A DNA stretch of 64,000 bases from Bacteroides sedimenti (GTDB lineage: Bacteria > Bacteroidota > Bacteroidia > Bacteroidales > Bacteroidaceae): assembly GCF_040365225.1 (NCBI RefSeq), contig NZ_AP028055.1:1364001-1428000 (forward strand). The letters are read 5' to 3'. Of this stretch, positions 8,920 to 17,572 are shown in pieces. The notes under the pieces were generated by a model. It ran no database searches. It was not told where the DNA came from and worked only from the letters and a program-made list of their open reading frames with translations. Position numbers and translations under genes: made by a program. Each line of letters opens with the position of its first letter. The first letter of the stretch is position 1.

Positions 8920-10383
8920 ATGCAAACATTCCTGGAAAATATAACCAAGTTTCTTAGGCCTCGAATATTTGTATATGCAGGCTTAATTATTTTTCTTGTT
9001 ATATTTTACAAAGCAACTATGCAAAGAGGGAGTAATATAGGGTATATTATTGCCGCTTTTCCACTTATAGCTATTGGTACATACTTATTAATAAAAAAAC
9101 CACTGTGGAGTTTTATAATTCTTTTTGTATGTAATTATCTAATTTCTGGATTCACAAGGTATTACCCTCTCCCAATACCCATTAGTTTGCTTATGGATGC
9201 ACTTATTGCTTGTGCAATCTTGACTCTTTTAATCAAAACGACTTATGAAAAAGTTGAATGGAAAAGGATATACAATCCTTTAGCATTAATAATATCTATC
9301 TGGCTACTTTATTGCATTCTTGAACTTCTTAATCTTAACAGAGCTTCACTGTCTGATTGGTCGGTTAAAGTTCGCAGTATGTCTTTTTATCCATTAATCA
9401 TGGTTATTATGGTTTCTGTTTTGATAACTAAATATAAACAAGTAAAACTTTTGCTTTTATTGTGGGCTATTCTAACCATATTAGCCGCTTTAAAAGGTTA
9501 TTGGCAAAAAAATCACGGATTTGATGCAACGGAACTTAGATGGTTATATGTCGAAGGTGGATACAGAACCCATTTAATTAGCACTGGGGTGCGTTATTTT
9601 TCCTTTTTCACTGATGCGGGTAATTATGGTTCTTGCATGGGTTTTTCAATGGTTATATTTTCAATAGCGGCTATATACATAAAAAAACATTGGCTAAAAG
9701 GTTTGTATATAATAGCCGGACTTGCAGGCGCTTATGGAATGATTATCTCAGGAACCCGAGGAGCCTTAATTGTCCCATTTGCCGGTTTTGCTTTCTTCGT
9801 GATTCTATCAAAAAAAATAAAGATTGCATTATCAACAATAATATTGATTATAACATCATTTTGTTTTCTAAACTTCACAACTATTGGGGAGAATAATGCA
9901 TTGATTAGAAGAATGCGTTCTGCTTTCGATAAAAACGATCCTTCTTTAAATGTCAGGCTCGAAAATCAGAAAAGATTAAAAGAACATCTAAAAGATATTC
10001 CTTTTGGTGCCGGTATAGGATTTGGAAATACCCGTGATATTAATAATCCCGATTACGAATTTATGGCTATTCCAAGAGACTCCTGGTTTGTGAATATTTG
10101 GGTTCAAACTGGTGTCGTGGGATTAACTTTATATGTCCTGGTTTTGTTTTCCGGAATTATTTGGGGAGGATACATTATTTTTTTCAAAATAAAAAACAAA
10201 GAGTTGAGAGGAATTTTAGCCGCTTTATTAGCAGGAGTCGTTGGCATGACAGCATCTGCATATGGGAATGAATTATTAGGACAGTATCCTAACTGTTATC
10301 TCTATTTCATATCTTTTGCAGTTGTCTTTATGGGCCAATATTATGATAAAGAATTATTAGAAAAGCATGAATTACTTACCTGA
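8920..10383 (+). CDS. Wzy/O-antigen ligase family membrane protein
   Basis: The 487-residue protein is almost wholly hydrophobic, with roughly 10-12 predicted membrane spans, a large periplasmic loop in the second half (about 320-390) and the GTRGA segment often seen in O-antigen ligase family proteins. In this operon it most likely polymerises lipid-linked repeat units (Wzy role); the ligase role cannot be excluded by reading. It overlaps the next gene by 17 bp, indicating translational coupling. Confidence 0.8.
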   Translation: MQTFLENITKFLRPRIFVYAGLIIFLVIFYKATMQRGSNIGYIIAAFPLIAIGTYLLIKKPLWSFIILFVCNYLISGFTRYYPLPIPISLLMDALIACAILTLLIKTTYEKVEWKRIYNPLALIISIWLLYCILELLNLNRASLSDWSVKVRSMSFYPLIMVIMVSVLITKYKQVKLLLLLWAILTILAALKGYWQKNHGFDATELRWLYVEGGYRTHLISTGVRYFSFFTDAGNYGSCMGFSMVIFSIAAIYIKKHWLKGLYIIAGLAGAYGMIISGTRGALIVPFAGFAFFVILSKKIKIALSTIILIITSFCFLNFTTIGENNALIRRMRSAFDKNDPSLNVRLENQKRLKEHLKDIPFGAGIGFGNTRDINNPDYEFMAIPRDSWFVNIWVQTGVVGLTLYVLVLFSGIIWGGYIIFFKIKNKELRGILAALLAGVVGMTASAYGNELLGQYPNCYLYFISFAVVFMGQYYDKELLEKHELLT

Positions 10384-11260
10384 GATTTCTATCATCACAG
10401 TTAATTATAATGGATTAAATGACACCTGTGAATTAATTGAGTCACTTAAACGTTGTTCTCTTTCGCATGAGATCATTGTAGTTGATAATGCATCAAAAAT
10501 TAACGAAGCAATGGTTTTAAAAGAAAAATACCCTCACGTGATAACAATTCGGAGCGAAAAGAATTTAGGGTTCTCAGGAGGCAATAATCTGGGTATTTGC
10601 CAGGCAAAAGGAAAATATATCTTTCTTTTGAATAACGACACTTTTATCGAAGATGACTCTTTTCAATATTTAATTGATCGATTGGAAAGTAATACTAATA
10701 TTGGATGTGTTTCACCCAAAATCAGATTTGCTTTTCCTCCAAGAAATATTCAGTTTGCAGGGTATCTTCCACTTACCACATTAACATTACGCAATGATCT
10801 TATAGGCTTTGGAGAAGAAGACATAGGGCAATATGAAACAACATATTCAACTCCATACTGCCATGGTGCAGCAATGATGGTGAAAAAGGAAGTTATTGAA
10901 AAGGTTGGATATATGCCCGAAATATACTTTCTTTACTACGAGGAGTTGGATTGGTGTACTCAAATGGCAAAAGCAGGATATGAATTATGGTATGAACCTA
11001 AATGTACTGTTTATCATAAAGAGAGTCAAAGCACAGGCCGGGGAAGTAACCTGCGTACTTTCTATTTGACACGCAACCGACTTTTATATGCATGGCGCAA
11101 CAGATATGGAATAACTCGATGGGTTGCCATTTTATATCAGTTATTCATTGCTGCTCCTAAAAACATACTGTATTCCCTGTTAAGGAGAAAGTCTGATTCT
11201 GTAAAAGCAATATTCGAAGGAATAATGGCATTCTTAAAATTAAAACACAAACTTAGTTAA
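10367..11260 (+). CDS. Glycosyltransferase family 2
   Basis: This 297-residue GT-A enzyme starts with ISIITVNYNG, followed by VVDNAS, the sugar-nucleotide and metal region LLNNDTF (about 90-96) and the acceptor-side motif YYEELDWCTQMAKAGY (about 189-204). That layout is typical of rhamnosyltransferase-like GT2 enzymes in O-antigen and capsule clusters. It would act at the cytoplasmic face on the lipid-linked oligosaccharide. The sugar it transfers cannot be read from sequence. Confidence 0.88.
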   Translation: MNYLPEISIITVNYNGLNDTCELIESLKRCSLSHEIIVVDNASKINEAMVLKEKYPHVITIRSEKNLGFSGGNNLGICQAKGKYIFLLNNDTFIEDDSFQYLIDRLESNTNIGCVSPKIRFAFPPRNIQFAGYLPLTTLTLRNDLIGFGEEDIGQYETTYSTPYCHGAAMMVKKEVIEKVGYMPEIYFLYYEELDWCTQMAKAGYELWYEPKCTVYHKESQSTGRGSNLRTFYLTRNRLLYAWRNRYGITRWVAILYQLFIAAPKNILYSLLRRKSDSVKAIFEGIMAFLKLKHKLS

Positions 11261-11263
11261 TAC

Positions 11264-12433
11264 ATGGACGTATTGTTTTTATTAGATACATTAGATTCTA
11301 CTCTCTTTTTCCTTCTGGCATTATCAATCGGATACCTGCTGTTTTTTGCATTTGCCAGTATATTTGAGAGTGGCTCCCCCTATCCTTCTGCCAGTAAAAA
11401 ATATCGTTTTGCTGTACTTTTCCCCGCCTATAAAGAGGATAAGGTAATAGTGTCTTCAATAGCTTCTTTTTTAAGACAGGATTATCCCAAAGAAAATTAT
11501 GACATAATCGTTATCTCCGACAAAATGAAAGTAAGTACTAACCTGCAACTTCAGGAATTACCTATTGAACTATTGACTGTTCATTTCGAAAACAGCTCAA
11601 AAGCAAAAGCATTAAATTTTGCAATAGAAAAACTATCAGACAGAGTATATGATATGGTCGTGATTATGGATGCTGATAATACGGTTAATCCTGATTTTCT
11701 ACAAAAGATTAGTGATGCATACGAATGTGGCGCTAATGTTATTCAGGCACATCGCATGGCAAAAAATCTAAACACAAGTACTGCAATTCTTGATGCAGTC
11801 AGTGAGGAGATAAATAATTCAATATTTCGTAAAGGACATGTAAAGTTTGGCATTTCATCCGCGTTGATCGGTTCGGGCATGGCATTAGAATACTCGTGGT
11901 TCAGAGAAAATATAAAAAAAGTATCGTCAGCCGGTGAAGATAAGGAGCTTGAGAAGCTTTTGCTTAAACAGCGAATATATATTGATTATATGGATAATGT
12001 TCCCGTATATGATGAAAAAACTCAAAAAGAAATTTCTTTTCACAATCAACGACGCAGATGGTTGTCTGCTCAGTTTGCATCTTTGTGGGAGGCATTACCA
12101 GACCTTCCAGAGGCTATTATATCAAAAAACATCGATTATTGCGATAAAATTATACAATGGATGATGCTTCCTCGCGTTATATTGATTGGAATTACAGGGT
12201 TGCTTTCTATAACATTTTCATTAATAAACTGGGAATGGGCTCTTAAATGGTGGCTTTTGCTTTTTTTCCTATTTCTTGCTTTATGCATGGCTATACCTGA
12301 CTATCTGGTAAATAAAGACTTTAAAAAAGCTATTATAAAAGTTCCATTCTTAACTCTTATGATGTTTATTAATCTATTCAGAATGAAAGGAGTAAATAAG
12401 AGTTTTATTCATACAGAACACGGAGAACAATAA
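11264..12433 (+). CDS. Membrane-anchored GT2 glycosyltransferase
   Basis: The protein has one N-terminal membrane helix (about 10-30), a GT-A domain with DADN (about 137-140) and a late QRRRW motif (about 258-262), then two or three C-terminal membrane helices (about 302-370). The Q/RxxRW motif with flanking membrane helices is the architecture of cellulose/hyaluronan synthase-like enzymes. At 389 residues it is compact for a true processive synthase, so it may add single sugars. It follows the previous gene by 3 bp. Confidence 0.82.
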   Translation: MDVLFLLDTLDSTLFFLLALSIGYLLFFAFASIFESGSPYPSASKKYRFAVLFPAYKEDKVIVSSIASFLRQDYPKENYDIIVISDKMKVSTNLQLQELPIELLTVHFENSSKAKALNFAIEKLSDRVYDMVVIMDADNTVNPDFLQKISDAYECGANVIQAHRMAKNLNTSTAILDAVSEEINNSIFRKGHVKFGISSALIGSGMALEYSWFRENIKKVSSAGEDKELEKLLLKQRIYIDYMDNVPVYDEKTQKEISFHNQRRRWLSAQFASLWEALPDLPEAIISKNIDYCDKIIQWMMLPRVILIGITGLLSITFSLINWEWALKWWLLLFFLFLALCMAIPDYLVNKDFKKAIIKVPFLTLMMFINLFRMKGVNKSFIHTEHGEQ

Positions 12434-12445
12434 AATCAATTAAGT

Positions 12446-13066
12446 ATGATTTATCAACAATTTAAAGAAAAGTTTAAACAACATCCTGGATTAAAAAGGC
12501 TTGCACTCAACTTCATTATGCATCCGGTAAAAACTCGCCCACAATGGTGGATTCGTATGTTTCAGTTTGTCTATTTGAAAAGAGGCAAGGGTTCGGTGAT
12601 TTATCGTAGCGTACGAAAAGATTTACCTCCGTTTAATAAATTTAAAATTGGAAAATATTCTGTTGTTGAAGACTATTCTTGTTTAAATAATGCTGTAGGA
12701 GATATTATTATAGGCGATTACTGCCGTGTAGGACTAAACAATACCGTTATCGGACCGATAGAAATTGGTGATAGGGTTAATATTTCACAAAACGTAGTAC
12801 TTATAGGTCTAGACCATGTATATAATGATGTCGAAAAAAACTTAATTGAACAAGGTGTAACGACCTCAAAAATTACAATTGAAGATGATACAACAATAGG
12901 AGCCAATTCTGTTATTTTATCGGGGATAACTATTGGTAAGCATTGCTTTATTGGTGCAGGAAGTGTAGTAACAAAAAACATTCCTTCTTACTCAATATGC
13001 GTTGGTAACCCTGCCAAGGTCATTAAACAATATGACTTTGAAAAGAAAGAATGGGCCAGAGTGTAA
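12446..13066 (+). CDS. Left-handed beta-helix acyltransferase
   Basis: The 206 residues end in several hexapeptide turns (IIGDYCRVGLNN, IGPIEIGDRVNI, IEDDTTIGANSVI, IGKHCFIGAGSVV, about 90-185) and a closing GNPAKVIKQYD, which identify a trimeric LbH acetyltransferase. Loop residues around VLIGLDHVYND probably contribute the catalytic His. It most likely acetylates a polysaccharide sugar or its precursor. It is the last gene of the first operon. Confidence 0.87.
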   Translation: MIYQQFKEKFKQHPGLKRLALNFIMHPVKTRPQWWIRMFQFVYLKRGKGSVIYRSVRKDLPPFNKFKIGKYSVVEDYSCLNNAVGDIIIGDYCRVGLNNTVIGPIEIGDRVNISQNVVLIGLDHVYNDVEKNLIEQGVTTSKITIEDDTTIGANSVILSGITIGKHCFIGAGSVVTKNIPSYSICVGNPAKVIKQYDFEKKEWARV

Positions 13067-13169
13067 ATTAATAAGTCTTTTCTTAAAAACAATATTGCAA
13101 ATTATTTGTTACCTAGTAACATGAATTTTCAACCTCAATATTACTAATCATTAAATAGGAGATCGAATT

Positions 13170-13772
13170 ATGGAACTAAGTTTTAAAGAAGCCCTTAAAA
13201 ATCGGAGAACATACTATACAATTAGTAACAAATCACTTATTACCGACCAGGAAATTGAAAATATTATAAAGTTTGCAATAACTCATGTACCATCGGCATT
13301 TAATTCACAATCAACGAGAGTTGTGCTTCTGTTGGGTGAAAATCATAAGAAGCTATGGAACATCACTAAAGAAACACTTAGAAAGATTGTTCCTCCCGAA
13401 GCTTTCCCTGCAACAGAAAAAAAGATAGATGGAGCTTTTGCAGCTGGATACGGCACAGTTCTTTACTTTGAAGACAAAACTGTAGTAAAGGGATTGCAAG
13501 AAGCTTTTCCTGCTTATGCAGATAAATTTCCAGAATGGTCCAACCATACTTCGGCCATGCATCAGCTTACTATTTGGGCATTGCTCGAGGAAGCAGGATT
13601 TGGTGCTTCCCTGCAACATTACAACCCATTGATTGACGAAGAAGTGGCAAAGGAATGGAATCTGCCTGCTACCTGGAAACTGGTAGCGGAAATGCCGTTC
13701 GGCGTACCTACTCAAGAACCTGGCGAAAAAGAGTTCAAACCACTTGACGACCGGATTAAAGTATTTAAATAA
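13170..13772 (+). CDS. Nitroreductase family protein (Frm2/HBN1-like)
   Basis: The 200-residue product starts ALKNRRTYYTIS and has VPSAFNSQSTRVVLL (about 49-63), the FMN-contact region of the nitroreductase fold, and a C-terminal half (HQLTIWALLEEAGFGASLQHYN) characteristic of the Frm2/HBN1-like branch. It would bind FMN and reduce nitro or quinone compounds with NAD(P)H in the cytoplasm; the natural substrate is unknown. It stands alone between the exopolysaccharide operon and a terminator. Confidence 0.87.
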   Translation: MELSFKEALKNRRTYYTISNKSLITDQEIENIIKFAITHVPSAFNSQSTRVVLLLGENHKKLWNITKETLRKIVPPEAFPATEKKIDGAFAAGYGTVLYFEDKTVVKGLQEAFPAYADKFPEWSNHTSAMHQLTIWALLEEAGFGASLQHYNPLIDEEVAKEWNLPATWKLVAEMPFGVPTQEPGEKEFKPLDDRIKVFK

Positions 13773-13798
13773 CCTGTTTGTTTTGAACAAAAATAAGA

Positions 13799-13842
13799 AT
13801 CCTGCTACCGAAACATTATAGTGGTAGCAGGATTTTTATTTG
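13799..13842 (+). terminator. Intrinsic terminator after the nitroreductase
   Basis: A perfect 12-bp stem AATCCTGCTACC (13799-13810) with GGTAGCAGGATT (13823-13834) is followed by TTTATTTG. Confidence 0.85.
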
Positions 13843-14032
13843 TTATAACTCAACTAACATCAAGGAGAAAATAAATCTACGGGGAAACATCTTATATTTT
13901 TGTATATATAGGGGGCGTGATAAAATCCCCCGTGCCTCATTACCACCTGGTTAACTCTGAAAATAAAATAGTAAGACAGAAAACAAGGCGAAGAATTCTC
14001 CTCGGAGTCGTCAAACTTGTGTTAAAAGGTGT

Positions 14033-15853
14033 TTAATCGTTCTTTTTCAATAGTTTAACCCTATCATATTCGTCTTTGCGAATTGTTTCCACATGGTACC
14101 AGCGTTTTAATTCGGTACTCGGAATTGTTTTTCCCACAAACAAGCCCTGCTTTTTATAGGCCTGGGTAAGGATGGCACTGACTTCGCTTTTTGAATAAAG
14201 TGTCTGTTCATCAAACAGGCTATGGATGAGGTGCTTCATCGGTCCGGAATTCTTTATGATATGATCATTTTGCCGATCGATAAACCGCTCCATCGCCCTG
14301 AGGTTGAAATCGATCTTATCGCGGATAAAACCACTTCCCATTTTCTCGTAACATTCATAAAGCGTCCTATCGTCCTTGCTCCTAATCAGGCGGGTAAGCA
14401 GATGATGGTATTTGTCCTGTGCCTTTTGTGCCGGATTAAGACGCAGTTTCTCGAGTTCCTCGAAACGCATCAGCAATAGGGCAAACCTTCCTTTTCGGGT
14501 GCGCTGCCGGTGAAGAGCCAGCCGATCCTCGTCACTGAAAAGATGCAGCTCAGGAGTGAACTCTACATCAAAGAACCGGGTGGTTCGGTACGCTTCGTAA
14601 AGATTGGACTGGTTGGTGTAGAGCACCTTCACCTTCTCCGCCTCATACAGGTTGGCAATTAGAAACGGATCGGGTTTATCGTCTTGGTCCAGGTATGGAA
14701 GATAACTATTTCCAAGCATTGCCTCGCGCAACAAGGTACGCTCCCCGTCGTTCTTGCTCCGTTTCAACGCGTCTTTCCAACCGTTGTAAATCCGGTCGGC
14801 CCCCTCCAACCAGCTGTCCAGTTCCTTTTCACTGCGATATTCCAGGGAAGGACGAATGCTGCTAATGTGCGTAATGCTCCTCACCCCCTTCCTGAATCGA
14901 CCTACTATCTGTATGGCTTCCGTGGCCGGATCAATGGCCGATTGGGGCGCTCCGTACATGTCCGAAAGTATAATGACATGCGGTGATACATTCGAGATGA
15001 TATCCACCGCCGAGAAGAAACGGCTGGTGAAAAAGTTGAAGGGCATCAGCTCGTCGATATAAATGGATTTCTTTCTCTTTCCCGCCTTCCATAATTTGAA
15101 GGTACTCTCTTCGCTACAGAATGTATACGAATTTTCCAGTTCGGGAATATCGATAAAAAGCGAATCGATCGTATCAATGGAGTTGACAAAGATGCAGACT
15201 CTCGATCTGTTGTTAAGTCTGAGCTGCCCAAGCAATTCCACGAGCGACTCGCATACGTTGTTGGTAGTGATAAGCCGCAGTTTCTTTTTGTAATCGTAGG
15301 TAGGTTCAATCCGCAGGATGCGGAATCCATGCTCCTCAAACCGGCCGTCATTGGCTAAAATCGGAGTGGCTGAGACCATGGCCTTGGATCTGAACTGAAA
15401 GAAATCGTTCATCGGCTCGCGAATGGTGTCACGGTAATCCACGTCCTGCACCAGCTTTTCACACTCATCAAACAGCATGAAGCACTCGCTGTACATATCT
15501 ATCTGCAGTTCGGTCATAGCATCCTTCACCTTCTGGAAACTCTCCGGAGTAGTCAGAATTTTATAGTGATGTTTTTTGTTTTTCTCCAGGAAATCGGCCA
15601 CATGCTGCACCATCCCCCCTTTGTGCACTGCCAGCGTATGGTCGTGTTTCTTAGCCTTGTCTACAATAACCGGCACGTTGGGCTCAACAATGATGGACTT
15701 GCGCAAAGAGGTCAACTCACAATAGGTGGCTCCCAACCCCGGCAACATTTTGTTAATCACACAATTTGTGGGCAGCGCCACGAATCCTTCCCGGGACAAT
15801 ACATCAGATAAATATTCTCCCCGATGAATTTTTACAACTCGTTCTTTAAGCAT
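14033..15853 (-). CDS. DEAD-like superfamily 2 helicase-related protein, atypical P-loop
   Basis: The 606-residue protein has the order of SF2 motifs: a P-loop position reading LPGLGATYCE (about 38-47, lacking the usual GK[ST]), a Walker B-like MLFDECEKL (about 124-132), motif III SATP (about 160) and a motif VI-like IQIVGRFRKG (about 312-321). From memory, GxGAT P-loops recur in a Bacteroides phage and mobile-element helicase family. Base composition is clearly richer in G and C than the flanking polysaccharide genes, pointing to horizontal acquisition. No integrase or relaxase lies beside it. DNA or RNA unwinding is not proven; an anti-phage or replication-related role is possible. Confidence 0.65.
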   Translation of the reverse strand: MLKERVVKIHRGEYLSDVLSREGFVALPTNCVINKMLPGLGATYCELTSLRKSIIVEPNVPVIVDKAKKHDHTLAVHKGGMVQHVADFLEKNKKHHYKILTTPESFQKVKDAMTELQIDMYSECFMLFDECEKLVQDVDYRDTIREPMNDFFQFRSKAMVSATPILANDGRFEEHGFRILRIEPTYDYKKKLRLITTNNVCESLVELLGQLRLNNRSRVCIFVNSIDTIDSLFIDIPELENSYTFCSEESTFKLWKAGKRKKSIYIDELMPFNFFTSRFFSAVDIISNVSPHVIILSDMYGAPQSAIDPATEAIQIVGRFRKGVRSITHISSIRPSLEYRSEKELDSWLEGADRIYNGWKDALKRSKNDGERTLLREAMLGNSYLPYLDQDDKPDPFLIANLYEAEKVKVLYTNQSNLYEAYRTTRFFDVEFTPELHLFSDEDRLALHRQRTRKGRFALLLMRFEELEKLRLNPAQKAQDKYHHLLTRLIRSKDDRTLYECYEKMGSGFIRDKIDFNLRAMERFIDRQNDHIIKNSGPMKHLIHSLFDEQTLYSKSEVSAILTQAYKKQGLFVGKTIPSTELKRWYHVETIRKDEYDRVKLLKKND

Positions 15854-16189
15854 CAGATTGATTTTATTGGTTAAAAGCTAAATATAGCATTAATTATCCT
15901 ATTTAAAGCTATAAAAAAAAAACATGGCGAGGAGTTGGGCAAAACATGGCGACAGATTTTTATTTTAAGGCGTAAGATTTTTGAGAGATGCGGTTTGTTC
16001 CGCTCGGAGGTGTAGTATTATAGCAAATATGATTAAAAATATTTTCAGGCAAAACACTTGCATATTTCATTAAAAAAAATGACTATTTGCATTTTATTAC
16101 AAGTTTAAATTAGACACAGTTTTAAATATTGACTTAGAATTTAGAATGAAAATCTAGCATAAGTATGAGTTTCGTTAGCTTTATAATAA

Positions 16190-16276
16190 ATGAAAAACAG
16201 AGATATAAAAATTGATATTGCAAAAGGAATTTCAATTATTTTGGTTGAAATAGCTCATTTAGGAATGGGACAATGA
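16190..16276 (+). pseudogene. N-terminal remnant of an acyltransferase family 3 gene
   Basis: ATG 16190 opens a 28-codon frame reading MKNRDIKIDIAKGISIIL then VEIAHLGMGQ and a stop. The string DIAKGISIILV.IxHLG is the first membrane helix and catalytic-His segment of membrane O-acyltransferases (acyltransferase 3, about 330-400 residues). Everything after it is missing, so only the 5' end of a sugar O-acetyltransferase gene survives. It probably belonged to an earlier version of the polysaccharide locus. Confidence 0.7.
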
Positions 16277-16329
16277 CCTCCCCCCGAAAAAACGCACAGA
16301 TGAATATCTCTTCATTAAAAAGATTATGC

Positions 16330-16337
16330 TATCTTTG
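16330..16337 (+). promoter_or_regulatory. Probable -7 box for the second polysaccharide run
   Basis: TATCTTTG fits the -7 consensus and lies 53 bp before the GT4 start at 16391. No good -33 box is visible. Confidence 0.4.
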
Positions 16338-16390
16338 TTTTATATATAATGAAAGTTACCAACAAGTAGCAAACACAAGTAGACATCCTC

Positions 16391-17569
16391 ATGAAAATAT
16401 GTTTTTATTGCGACACTGTTTTTACATTTGGAGGCGTTCAGAGGGTATTAGCTGTATTGGCTAAATCAATGTCTAAAGAGCATGATATTACGATACTTAC
16501 CTTAGACTCTCCTTCATTAAACGATACTACAATGTATGGACTAGATGCTGCAAACATTCATTATATCAACTTGCAATATCCTAAAGTACCTTTTTACGAA
16601 AATATTCTATGTAAAACATACAGCTTTCTATATAAGAATGTACTCCCTCAAAACAAGATTCTCTCAAAATGGTATGGATATAGCTCTTTTTCGCACACAA
16701 AACGTTCGCTACTTATTAAAACTTTGAATCAAGGAGATTATGACATAGTTGTAGGTGTGCATGTATTCCTATCTTTTCATTTGGCTAGTATTAGCAAGCA
16801 TATTAAAGCTAGAACAGTTGGTTGGATGCACAATTCGTACGACGCATTTTTTTCCATTAAGACATCATATATAGGGAATCTGAAAAGATTATTTATTCAC
16901 TTGATGCCCAATCTGGATAAACTTGTTGTTCTTTCAAAATATGATAAAGAAAAATATCTGAAAGAATTAGGAATAGAATCTGAAGTAATATACAACCCTT
17001 TGACTATTGAATCAAAAGGGATATGCTCACCAGAAAACAAGAAATTCCTTGCAGTAGGTCGTTTTTCACACCTGCACAAAGGATTTGATCTTCTGATAGA
17101 AGCCTTTGCCAGTTTCGCAAAGTTAAATCAGGGATGGAATCTCGACATTGTCGGTGAAGGGCCTGAAGAGGAAATGCTTCGTTCACTAATTAGTAAACAT
17201 CACTTAGAAGAAAGAATAAAAATACATCCTTTTACAAAAGAAATTGAACAACATTATAGTTCGGCTAGTATATACATTCTTAGTTCAAGGTGGGAAGGAT
17301 TCCCACTAGTTCTTTTTGAAGCAATGTCATTTGGTTTACCAATTATCTCATCCGATATTTCTATTGCAAAAGAGATAATAGAGAACAAAGATGTCGGCAT
17401 TTTATTTAGATGTGAAAATGTGGAAGATTTAGCAAACAAGATGAAAATCATGAGTGAATGTGAAAATTTACATAAAATGAGTGAATCGGCTATAAAGTAT
17501 ACAGAAAATGTTAACATCTCAAATATAACCCTATTGTGGAATAGGCTATTTTCTAATTTAACCAATTAA
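16391..17569 (+). CDS. Glycosyltransferase family 4
   Basis: A 392-residue GT-B enzyme. The N-terminal domain begins CFYCDTVFTFGGVQRVL with the glycine loop, and the C-terminal domain has FLAVGRFSHLHKGFDLL (about 215-232) and the nucleotide-sugar E-x7-E motif EGFPLVLFEAMSFGLP (about 300-315). It is a retaining GT4 adding a sugar to the growing lipid-linked unit; donor unknown. The next gene, a flippase, starts 3 bp later. Confidence 0.9.
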   Translation: MKICFYCDTVFTFGGVQRVLAVLAKSMSKEHDITILTLDSPSLNDTTMYGLDAANIHYINLQYPKVPFYENILCKTYSFLYKNVLPQNKILSKWYGYSSFSHTKRSLLIKTLNQGDYDIVVGVHVFLSFHLASISKHIKARTVGWMHNSYDAFFSIKTSYIGNLKRLFIHLMPNLDKLVVLSKYDKEKYLKELGIESEVIYNPLTIESKGICSPENKKFLAVGRFSHLHKGFDLLIEAFASFAKLNQGWNLDIVGEGPEEEMLRSLISKHHLEERIKIHPFTKEIEQHYSSASIYILSSRWEGFPLVLFEAMSFGLPIISSDISIAKEIIENKDVGILFRCENVEDLANKMKIMSECENLHKMSESAIKYTENVNISNITLLWNRLFSNLTN

Positions 17570-17572
17570 ATA

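Larger units (their letters stand above)
15854..16389. other. Intergenic scar with gene remnant and short repeats
   Basis: AACATGGCGA occurs twice at 22-bp spacing (15921-15930 and 15943-15952) upstream of the helicase-like gene. Homopolymer-rich AT sequence follows, then the acyltransferase remnant described separately. A -7-like box TATCTTTG (16330-16337) precedes the second polysaccharide run. The mix suggests an old insertion or deletion junction. Confidence 0.5.

Noticed and set aside
13915..13965. GGGG/CCCC hairpin downstream of the helicase-like gene as a terminator
   Set aside because: The stem is only four to five pairs and no T-run follows on either strand.
13773..16390. Prophage or conjugative element around the helicase-like gene
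   Set aside because: No integrase, relaxase, capsid or attachment-site duplication is visible; only one gene and a remnant are present.
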